Shown piece after piece: positions 38,201-45,018 of a stretch of 64,000 bases of DNA. The number at the start of each line of letters is the position of its first letter. The first letter of the stretch is position 1. The stretch comes from Bryocella elongata. Its GTDB lineage: Bacteria > Acidobacteriota > Terriglobia > Terriglobales > Acidobacteriaceae. Under the pieces are notes generated by a model. It was not told where the DNA came from. It saw only the letters and a list, made by a program, of their open reading frames with translations, and did not search any database. The position numbers and the translations under genes are program-made. The stretch covers positions 1,588,684 through 1,652,683 of the forward strand of contig NZ_FNVA01000001.1 in NCBI RefSeq assembly GCF_900108185.1, given 5' to 3'.

Positions 38201-38757
38201 AGATTGCCTTTGCTGTCCTCATACAACCCAAACGGACCGGGGCCAAGGCCGCCGTCTGCTCCGTCGCAATGGACGCTACCAGTGTGAATCGCACAGAGCC
38301 TGCCGCTCGGTAAGCCAAGAGTGCCGACCCATATGAGGCCTTCATGATCTTCAAGGAGCCCGGTGACAAGTTGCCCGGCAAGCTCCGGGTACTGGGTGAG
38401 CTTGCCATCTTTCCAACTTAAAAGCCCTTTCGCAGTTCCGACCCAAAGAGTCCCGTCCCGCGCGGCGAGCAGGCTCCGAATGGTGTTGGAGGGGAGATGC
38501 TGATCCGCCGGCGGCTGCCACGGAACTGCCCTCACGCCATCGAAGCGGAGCAGGCCAAAGTCCGTTCCCAGCCAGAGATAACCGTCAAGCGTCTGGGTAA
38601 TCGCGTTGATCTTGCCTTTGGTGAAGCCATCGCGAATCTTCCAGGACGTATGCGCGTATTGGCTGATATCCAGGTCAGGACTCAGTGCAAATCCGGACAT
38701 AGACCAAGCCATCACGACAAACAAGCACGCAGTCGTCATCGCGATTGGTCGCTGCAC
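35227..38757 (-). CDS. Two-component-regulator-propeller sensor histidine kinase (single PAS, FixL-like core)
   Basis: The GTG at 38757 has GGGAGG five bases upstream. The 1176-residue protein has a signal segment (ACLFVVMAWSMSGFAL), two propellers of repeats such as DGYLWLGTDFGLLRFDG, a Y_Y_Y domain (DYTALSLVAADKVLFRYKLDG), one membrane helix (LFLVLCVAAFFLLFWMLYE), a short coiled coil, PAS (TPDFVNQVWLEFAGQT), HisKA (LAHELSQPMSGV) and HATPase (GMGLRISRSII). It has no receiver or DNA-binding domain, so a separate regulator is needed. The PAS-kinase part is nearly the same as that of the broken kinase at 14.7 kb, with a different sensor in front. Confidence 0.92.
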   Translation of the reverse strand: MQRPIAMTTACLFVVMAWSMSGFALSPDLDISQYAHTSWKIRDGFTKGKINAITQTLDGYLWLGTDFGLLRFDGVRAVPWQPPADQHLPSNTIRSLLAARDGTLWVGTAKGLLSWKDGKLTQYPELAGQLVTGLLEDHEGLIWVGTLGLPSGRLCAIHTGSVHCDGADGGLGPGPFGLYEDSKGNLWAGVMNGLWRWKPGLPKFYSLPGDLNGIQSFAEDADGALLIGWKGGVYRFVDGKTEAGPVSRHERQSRIETLLRDREGSLWIGTLDRGLVHLHQGRTDAFTQSDGLSGSDVSRIFVDREGNTWVATLDGLDRFRKFAVSTLNVREGLADAIVGSVLASTDGTVWFGTFGGFNRWDDGQVTIPRTGSARLDGKLDGHAPTSLFQDKHGRIWVATTYKFGYLENGRFEPLSEIPGGVVHSIAEDPTGNLWIANQALGLISLSPQHQVQQIPWSGLGHKDPAGVLASDPSRGGLWLGFYQGGLAYLADGKVQASYSSTNGLGEGIVNDLRFDRDGTLWAATEGGLSRLKDGHVATLTSKDGLPCDGVHWTFEDDAHSLWLRAPCGLVRIAASELEAWTDAADHGAHLNRAIRATLFDISDGVRSFAYAGGYSPRVARSADGKLWFTGEDGVSVIDPLHIPFNNVPPPVHIEQVIADHEAFGASGKLRLPALVRNLEIDYTALSLVAADKVLFRYKLDGVDRDWQDVRTRRQAFYTTLRPGTYHFHVIACNNDGVWNEAGDHLEFSIAPAWFQTNLFLVLCVAAFFLLFWMLYELRVRSIQQRTKQLASVNEKLEKQIAENAALVADLELQVGLLQRLPVSAWTLQSDGTPDFVNQVWLEFAGQTLSFIRSHPEAWMTAIHPDDREMAARIFREGVDSGSGFAIQTRSLRAQDGTYRWHLQQAVVLRDEDGKVLKFVGTTTDIDDQKRAEEALRQAQGDLARISRVTTMGELTASLAHELSQPMSGVITNASVGLRKLRRDQPDLDEVRAVVTRIGRDAHRAAEILKRIRLQFERGAPDREVLDMDEILKETLALLRDEAVRYDVSVRMELTADLPKILGDRVQLQQVAMNLIVNSIEAMKDVDGTREIVLQSQRAENQQILVSVSDTGRGVAPELAEQIFDPFFTTKPRGTGMGLRISRSIIESHGGRLWAELRPAHGATFHLSLPATIPGTG

Positions 38758-39197
38758 TCATCCTCCCAAAATGATTCAGGGCTTTCCATTTTACCGGATC
38801 AAGAACTCCGTTTCACATGGAGACGTGACGTTGCACCGAGTGGCAAGCCTTGATCCTTGGCCACGAATAGTTTGTTGGACTTGCAGCGCTACTTTCAGCG
38901 ATGACAAATCCCAGTTGTTGCTAACGGGCCGCGGCACTCATTGAACAAGTATCGGCCCGCAATTGCAGAGTGCTTCCCGGAAACAACTCGCCTTTTCACT
39001 TGAACGGCTCAAACCAATAGACGGAAAAGCCCAGAAGAAGGAACGTCTTCTGCCGCGAAGCCGGCGAGCGGATGTCGTCAGGATGGTGGGAAAAGAGCCT
39101 GAGAGAAATCGAAACCACGAGGTCCTGCGTAGATTGCTGTGAAGTATGGTGCGATATGGGGCAGATCGGAGGGGTTTCAAGGCGTTCCTGCAGCCGT

Positions 39198-39223
39198 TTG
39201 TACAGCAGTAGTTGTACAGCAGT
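39198..39223 (+). repeat. 12-bp direct repeat, TTGTACAGCAGT twice
   Basis: TTGTACAGCAGT occurs at 39198-39209 and again at 39212-39223. A similar TTGTACACC pair lies next to the tRNA-Thr fragment at 51975. Both pairs sit on the 5' side of a truncated tRNA, as integrase arm or core sites could. Confidence 0.6.
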
Positions 39224-39376
39224 CTTGCGGGCTGATTTACATGGCGCGAGACGCAATCGCTTGCGCCCGCCGAGTTGCTCAGAACCGGAATTGCTTAGCG
39301 ACCTGCAAATGTCTGCGAATGCTCGGAAAATCCAAAATGCACCGTCATGGACCGTCAGTCGCCGAAAGTCCTTGGA

Positions 39377-39421
39377 CTCCTAACGCGAAGATCGCGGGTT
39401 GGACTCCGGCCCGGGCCACCA
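39377..39421 (+). other. 3' fragment of a tRNA-Arg (CCU anticodon), candidate attachment-site scar
   Basis: CTCCTAA reads as an anticodon loop with CCT, followed by a T-arm-like GCGGGTTGGACTCCGGC and a 3' end CGGGCCACCA. The D-arm and 5' half are missing, and the T-arm has a mismatch plus a decayed TTCGAGT, so this is not a working tRNA. A 3' half ending in CCA is the usual product of integration into a tRNA gene. Confidence 0.5.
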
Positions 39422-40208
39422 CTCCCCCACAAACAATGGTGATTTGCGATTCACGCTCTGAGTGAAAGTGAGACCGGACCATGGCTGTGTGATACAAGAG
39501 GGATACACCGTCAAATTATTCCTGCACTGCGTCGCAAGCGGGCGCTTGCAGGGGCATAACGAAACCCCCTCAACTGTGCTGCGGATGGGATCTCGCTCCG
39601 CGCGGGAAAACGGGAGACGAGGCGAGTTCGACTTCATTCAGCGAAACGGACCACTCTCTCGCGAAGCCCTTCAGTAAGCCATCAGACGCGCATCACGCTG
39701 TTGCAGAATTCCAGTGCATCCCCAACCAGGCTCAACAACGTCGAAACCGGCATCATATGCTTCCGGAACGGCGTTGGCTGTTGCCGCCGTGAAAGACGTG
39801 GCACAAACCGCAACACTAGCGAACTGGTGAGAACCAGAGTGCATCGGCAAAACACCAAGGATCAACGACAGCTCGCTCGGCCGCTCCGCAGATGCTTTCC
39901 TGGAGAACTGGCGCTTAAACACCCCCGAGGAGCTTCGCAAGAAGACAGAACACCGCTTGTCATGTGCATGCGAAATCCACGAACTCAGCAAGGATGGGCT
40001 GTCCCCGTGGGCGCCCCACATCTCTCTCAGGTTCGTCCTTGGTGGCAGCCGCATTACCCGAAGCCTCCCGCAGGTCTGATCGCAGTACCGCTAGGGATCG
40101 TGCCCCTGCCCACGCGAGACGTGAATGGAAGCGTGACAGTTCCGGATGGCACATGAGCTCGCTACGGCACAGTGCGACCCATCTTAGATCCAATTCCCGT
40201 CTTCCACA

Positions 40209-43193
40209 GTGTCGCTTCTATCGGGCGATAATGGCTCCGTGCCGGCGGCAGGATCCATTCGCAACTTGCGATGCATCATCGTTCTCTCAGCACTCCTGTG
40301 CTTGACTGCGCCGCTCTGGCCTCAGATCGGCATGGACTACGCGCGCACCATCTGGCGAGCCACCGATGGGCTTCCTGAAGACACCGTGCAGGCCATCGCA
40401 GAATCCACTCAAGGCGAGCTCTGGATCGCGACGACTGGAGGCCTCTCGCTCTTCGACGGTGCCCGCATCCGCGCCTTCTCGCCGGATTCGATCTCGCGCA
40501 TGGGCGCCAACAGCGTCTTCTCGCTGCTGGTGGAGAAAGACGGCACCGTGTGGGCAGGGACAGAGGGCGCTGGCCTCATACGCATCCACGGCGGCGAGGT
40601 GAAGCTCTTCTCCGCCTCCGACGGCCTGACCGATGGCTTCATCCGCCGTGTGCTGCGCGATCGGCGCAGACGTCTGTGGGTGGGAACCGACGATGGCCTC
40701 TTCGTACAGCAGGGCCAGCGGTTCGTTCGATTCGATGCAACCGGCAACGTGCCGCGCATGGCCGTGCATGGACTCACCGAGGACGCGCAGGGGCGCGTGT
40801 GGGCCGGAGGCTCCGAGCTGATCTGCATCGCGCCAGACGGCAAGGTCACAAGCTTCGAGGTCCCGGGAGAATACAGCGAGTCACGCGTTAAGACGATCCT
40901 TCAGACCCAGGACGGGAGCGTCTGGGTGGGGACGGTGGGAGGCCTCGCCGTCCTCAAGGGCGACAGATTCACGCCGCTGCCTGGTCTGCACGCCACCGTA
41001 CGCACCATGCTCCAGACGCAGGACGGCACGCTGTGGATTGGGACCATCGGGAATGGCCTTTGGAGGTGGCGCAATGGTGTGCTTGCGGAGATAACGCCAC
41101 ACGGACTTCTTCCCAGCGAGACGATCCTCTCGCTGTGCCAGGACTCGAGTTCCCAGCTCTGGATCGGGACACAGAATGGCATGGTCCGTCTCAACTCCAC
41201 TCCTGTGCATGTCCTCTCGTTACCCAGGGGAAGCGACTCGGACTTCGAGACGCTCTCGGGCGATACTCGCGGTGTGGTATACGTGGCCGCGCAGAAGCTC
41301 TATCGCATCGAAGACGGTGCTGCCCGGGAGGAGAAGCTCCCGGAGCTTGGCCCGGTCAGCGTACGCAACGTCTTCACCTCTCGAGAGGGCGAGCGCTGGA
41401 TCGGCACCGACGGTGGCGGAGCCTACAGAATCTCCCCCAGCGTTGCGGTCCTGCACTACTCCGCTCCCCGCGAGCTGACGAACAACTTCATCCGTGCCTT
41501 CCTCGAGAGCCGCGACAGCGCCATCTGGATCGCCACCGATGAGGGACTGAGCTCCATCGGCCGCGACGGCATCCGCAAGTTCACTGAGGCCTCCGGCCTC
41601 GCGTACTTCTCAACGCGCTGTCTCCTCGAAGACCGCTCCGGCACCATCTGGATCGGCACCGACCGTGGCCTGAGCGCGTGGCGCGAGGGACACTTCATCG
41701 CAAACGAGGCCACGCGCGTCTTGGCGCATGAAAAGGTCTGGTCGATGCTCGAAGACCACGCCGGCACACTTTGGTTCGCGACCCGCGACCACGGCCTCTT
41801 CCGCGATCAAGGCGGCGCGCTCGGCCAGATCACCATGCGCCAGGGCCTGCCCTCGAACGGCATCTATCAGCTGCTCGAGGACCGGCGCGGCAACCTCTGG
41901 ATGACCGGTCCCAACATCATCGCCTCTACTCCAGTGGCGCAGATGGACGGCCCGCTCCCCACCGCGGACCGGCCCGCCAGTGTCACCGTCTACGCCGCTC
42001 CCTTCGGCGCAGAAGATGCGCAGTTCTACGGCGGACGCCAGCCCGCGGGATACCTCGCTCCGGATGACTCCGTATGGTTTCCATCCACACGCGGCGTGGC
42101 GCACGTGGATCACGCCGCCGCTCCGCCCCATGGACCACCGCCGCGCGCCGTCCTGCTCGGCATCGAGCAGGACGGCCGCCCCACTACGACCAGTGACGGC
42201 GTCGTCGACGCGCGTGTCACCCGCGTTAGCCTCCTCTTCTCGGCCATCGACCTCCGGCCCCGCGGCGACCTTCGGCTGCGCTACAAACTCGATGGACTCG
42301 ACCACGACTGGATCCCCTCCGGGCCGGACGAGCGCGCCACCTACACGAACCTAAAGCCAGGACACTATCGCTTCCGAGTACAGGCCTTTGAAGGCTCGCA
42401 GCCGGAACAGCTCTCGGAGGCTTCCGTCGCGTTCGTCAAGAACAGGGTCTTCTATCAGGCCGCGTGGTTCTATGTGCTTTGTCTGCTGCTAGCGGGCGTC
42501 CTGTCCTGGGCGATCTACCAGGTGCGCATCCGGCAGATAGCAACGCGCTTCGCGGCGGTACTCGAAGAACGAACCCGGCTCGCGCGCGAGATACACGACA
42601 CGGTCATCCAGGGCTGTACCGGGCTCTCCGTCGTGCTCGAGGCGATGGCGGTCGAGGAAGCGCATCGCCAGTCGGAATCCTCCCCTCTGCTGGGTGTTGC
42701 GCGCGAGCAGACCCGAGGTGTCATCGACGAGGCGCGGCGGGCCGTCTGGAACATGCGCAGCGACGACGGTCAGGTCGTCGACCTCGCGCAGACGCTGCGC
42801 CTTCTCGCCGAACAGACGATGCGCGAACATCGTGAGATTCGCGTCGAGGTGTGCGCCTCCCACAACATCGATCTTCGCGCCGCGGTGCATCATGAGGTAA
42901 TCATGGTGGTGCGCGAGGCCGTGAACAACGCCGTGCAGCACAGCGGCACCGGGCGCATCGCGATCGCCTCCATGCAAAACGACCGCGGGCTGGAGGTACA
43001 GGTGGTAGACGATGGTATCGGCATTGCAAGCGATCAGCTGCTCTCTCCCACGCCGGGACACTTCGGTCTGATTGGGATGGCGGAGCGTATGAAGCGCCTG
43101 GGAGGGACCTTGAAGATCGAAGCCGCATCCGATGGCGGCACCAGCGTCGTGCTTCGTGTGCCAGTCCGCAGCAGAGTTCGGGGGATCGCATGA
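40209..43193 (+). CDS. Two-component-regulator-propeller sensor histidine kinase (HisKA_3, NarL-type)
   Basis: About 994 residues. A signal segment (CIIVLSALLCLTAPLWP) is followed by two propellers of repeats such as GELWIATTGGLSLFDG and GTIWIGTDRGLSAW, a Y_Y_Y domain (SAIDLRPRGDLRLRYKLDGL), a membrane helix (WFYVLCLLLAGVLSWAIY), then HisKA_3 (RLAREIHDTVIQGCTGL) and HATPase (VDDGIGIAS, FGLIGMAERM). This kinase class pairs with LuxR-type regulators, and one overlaps its stop by 4 bp. The GTG start at 40209 is not well supported by a Shine-Dalgarno; a GTG at 40242 is possible. With GH53, GH35 and a TonB receptor downstream, it probably senses galactan fragments in the periplasm. Confidence 0.92.
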   Translation: MSLLSGDNGSVPAAGSIRNLRCIIVLSALLCLTAPLWPQIGMDYARTIWRATDGLPEDTVQAIAESTQGELWIATTGGLSLFDGARIRAFSPDSISRMGANSVFSLLVEKDGTVWAGTEGAGLIRIHGGEVKLFSASDGLTDGFIRRVLRDRRRRLWVGTDDGLFVQQGQRFVRFDATGNVPRMAVHGLTEDAQGRVWAGGSELICIAPDGKVTSFEVPGEYSESRVKTILQTQDGSVWVGTVGGLAVLKGDRFTPLPGLHATVRTMLQTQDGTLWIGTIGNGLWRWRNGVLAEITPHGLLPSETILSLCQDSSSQLWIGTQNGMVRLNSTPVHVLSLPRGSDSDFETLSGDTRGVVYVAAQKLYRIEDGAAREEKLPELGPVSVRNVFTSREGERWIGTDGGGAYRISPSVAVLHYSAPRELTNNFIRAFLESRDSAIWIATDEGLSSIGRDGIRKFTEASGLAYFSTRCLLEDRSGTIWIGTDRGLSAWREGHFIANEATRVLAHEKVWSMLEDHAGTLWFATRDHGLFRDQGGALGQITMRQGLPSNGIYQLLEDRRGNLWMTGPNIIASTPVAQMDGPLPTADRPASVTVYAAPFGAEDAQFYGGRQPAGYLAPDDSVWFPSTRGVAHVDHAAAPPHGPPPRAVLLGIEQDGRPTTTSDGVVDARVTRVSLLFSAIDLRPRGDLRLRYKLDGLDHDWIPSGPDERATYTNLKPGHYRFRVQAFEGSQPEQLSEASVAFVKNRVFYQAAWFYVLCLLLAGVLSWAIYQVRIRQIATRFAAVLEERTRLAREIHDTVIQGCTGLSVVLEAMAVEEAHRQSESSPLLGVAREQTRGVIDEARRAVWNMRSDDGQVVDLAQTLRLLAEQTMREHREIRVEVCASHNIDLRAAVHHEVIMVVREAVNNAVQHSGTGRIAIASMQNDRGLEVQVVDDGIGIASDQLLSPTPGHFGLIGMAERMKRLGGTLKIEAASDGGTSVVLRVPVRSRVRGIA

Positions 43194-43831
43194 GCCAGCC
43201 TGCCTCGGCCCCGGAGAAGCTCCGCGTCATGATCGTCGAAGACCATCCCATCATGCGCTTCGGCATCGCCGCCATCCTCAACGCGCAGCCGGACATGGTC
43301 GTGGTCGCGCAGGCAGAGACGGCCGCCTCCGCTCTGGAGACCTTTCGCCGGACGCAGCCGGACCTCACGCTGATGGACCTCCGCCTGCCCGACGGCAGCG
43401 GCGTGGATGTCATTCGTGTAATCTGCGCCGAGCGCCCCGCCGCGCGTGTGGTGGTCCTCACAACCTACGAGGGCGACGAGGACATCCACCAGGCCCTCGC
43501 AGCCGGAGCCCGCGGCTACCTCATCAAAGGCATGTCGCATGAACTGCTGCTGAAGGCCGTCCGCCGCGTGGAGCAGGGCCAGCGCTTCCTTCCTCCGGTC
43601 ATCTCTGAGGCGCTGTCGCATCGCCCTTCAGGCTCGCAGCTCACGCAGCGCGAACTCGAAGTGCTCAAGCTGATGTTCGAAGGTCTCTCCAACAGAGAGA
43701 TCGCCGACCATCTCGGCATCAAAGAGGCGACCGTCAAGACGCACGTCAGCGTCATCCTGACGCGGCTCAACGTAGAAGACCGCACGCAGGCGGTCGTCGA
43801 GGGCCTGAAGCGCGGCCTCATTCACCTGTGA
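43190..43831 (+). CDS. LuxR/NarL-family response regulator
   Basis: The 213-residue protein overlaps the kinase by ATGA (43190-43193), which shows translational coupling. The receiver has the acceptor aspartate in LTLMDLRLPDGSG, threonine in VVLTTYEG and lysine in YLIKGMS. The C-terminal helix-turn-helix is typical of NarL (LTQRELEVLKLMFEGLSNRE, then EATVKTHVSVILTRL). It is the cognate regulator of the propeller kinase and most likely controls the downstream galactanase, galactosidase and transporter genes. Confidence 0.95.
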   Translation: MSQPASAPEKLRVMIVEDHPIMRFGIAAILNAQPDMVVVAQAETAASALETFRRTQPDLTLMDLRLPDGSGVDVIRVICAERPAARVVVLTTYEGDEDIHQALAAGARGYLIKGMSHELLLKAVRRVEQGQRFLPPVISEALSHRPSGSQLTQRELEVLKLMFEGLSNREIADHLGIKEATVKTHVSVILTRLNVEDRTQAVVEGLKRGLIHL

Positions 43832-43876
43832 TGGCCGCGGCCTCCGACTTTCGGCGGATGCCAGCCGTCCCCTCGA

Positions 43877-45010
43877 ATGCGTATCGTGTCGACTGTGTGG
43901 ATCAAGACCGTCATCCCGTGCTGTCTCGCGCCGGTGCTCTGTCTCGCCGGTGTCGCGCAGACCTCCAGCGCCGCAAGCGACACCCAGGCGTTCTGTCCCC
44001 CCATCGCTATCGGTGCGGACGTCTCGTTCCTGCCGCAGACTGAAGCCTCAGGGCACCACTTTTCCGACTCCCGTGGCGCTCGCCCCGGCCTCGAGATCCT
44101 GCGAGAACACGGCTATGGCTGGGTGCGGCTGCGGCTCTTCGTCCATCCCATGACACTGCCGAACGACCTCAGCTACACGATCGCCACAGCCAGGCAAGCC
44201 AAAGCGCTCGGCTTCGGCATCCTGCTCGACTTCCACTACTCCGACGATTGGGCCGACCCGCAGCACAACAACGTGCCGAAGGAGTGGGCCAGGCTAAGTC
44301 ACGCACAGCTCGTCGACCAGGTCTTCGCCTACACCCGCGACACGATCGCACAGTTCCGCACCGCCGGCGTGCTGCCCAATGTCGTCCAGATCGGCAACGA
44401 GATCACCTCCGGCATGATGTGGCCCGACGGCAAGCTGCCCGACAACTGGAACCACTTCAACGGTCTTCTCCTCGCGGCCGCACGCGGTGTGCAGGAGGGC
44501 AGCAGGCCCGACAAGCGCCCGGCAATCATGATCCACATCGACCAGGGCGGTAACAGCGAAACCACCGAGTGGTTCTTCTCCCACCTCATCGCCGCGCATG
44601 TCCCGTTCGACATCATCGGGCAGTCCTACTACCCATGGTGGCAGGGCAGCCTGAAGGACCTGCGCGACAACCTCGCCTATATGGCGAAGACCTACCGTAA
44701 GCCAATCATCGTGGTCGAGACGGCCTGGAGCTGGAAGCCGGATAACTATACGAAGAAGCGCGGCCCCTTCGACGAATCTCCCGAAGGACAGGCGGAGTTC
44801 CTCCGGGCCGTCGCCCAGGCAGTCGCGGACACGCCGGATCATCTCGGCAAAGGTGTCTTCTGGTGGGAACCTGCCGTCGGCAACGACCTCGTCCGCCGCG
44901 GTCTCTTCGACGACAACGGCAAGGCCCTGCCCGCGCTCGATGTCTTCGACGGCTGCATGACTCCTCCGCAGGCGACCCCGCCGGCACCGCATTCTCACGA
45001 ATACAAGTAG
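43877..45010 (+). CDS. Arabinogalactan endo-beta-1,4-galactanase (GH53), secreted
   Basis: A 377-residue GH53 protein with a signal peptide (VIPCCLAPVLCLAGVAQ, cleavage near SSA). Family marks are IGADVSFLPQTEASG, GYGWVRLRLFVHP, LLDFHYSDDWADPQHN, the acid/base glutamate in VVQIGNEITSGMMWPDG, and the nucleophile glutamate in IIVVETAWSW. The enzyme cleaves internal beta-1,4-galactan links in pectic arabinogalactan I. The product would feed the GH35 enzyme encoded next and the TonB receptor after it. The gene starts 45 bp after the regulator stop, in the same operon orientation. Confidence 0.93.
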   Translation: MRIVSTVWIKTVIPCCLAPVLCLAGVAQTSSAASDTQAFCPPIAIGADVSFLPQTEASGHHFSDSRGARPGLEILREHGYGWVRLRLFVHPMTLPNDLSYTIATARQAKALGFGILLDFHYSDDWADPQHNNVPKEWARLSHAQLVDQVFAYTRDTIAQFRTAGVLPNVVQIGNEITSGMMWPDGKLPDNWNHFNGLLLAAARGVQEGSRPDKRPAIMIHIDQGGNSETTEWFFSHLIAAHVPFDIIGQSYYPWWQGSLKDLRDNLAYMAKTYRKPIIVVETAWSWKPDNYTKKRGPFDESPEGQAEFLRAVAQAVADTPDHLGKGVFWWEPAVGNDLVRRGLFDDNGKALPALDVFDGCMTPPQATPPAPHSHEYK

Positions 45011-45018
45011 GCCATGGA

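Larger units (their letters stand above)
38758..40208. other. Long gene-poor gap
   Basis: No coding region is convincing in this 1.45 kb. It holds a 12-bp direct repeat (39198-39223), a GCACCGTCATGGACCGTCA tandem at about 39340-39359, and a tRNA-Arg 3' fragment (39377-39421). The open frames between 39460 and 40150 are unconvincing. The gap separates the redox island from the galactan locus and looks like the scar of an integrated element. Confidence 0.5.

Noticed and set aside
39460..40150. Small open frames in the gap before the galactan locus
   Set aside because: They are short, overlap on both strands, and show no domain, signal peptide or convincing ribosome-binding site.
40209..43193. 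Propeller kinase as a hybrid two-component system of the Bacteroides type
   Set aside because: It ends after the HATPase domain; there is no fused receiver or AraC domain, and the regulator is a separate overlapping gene.
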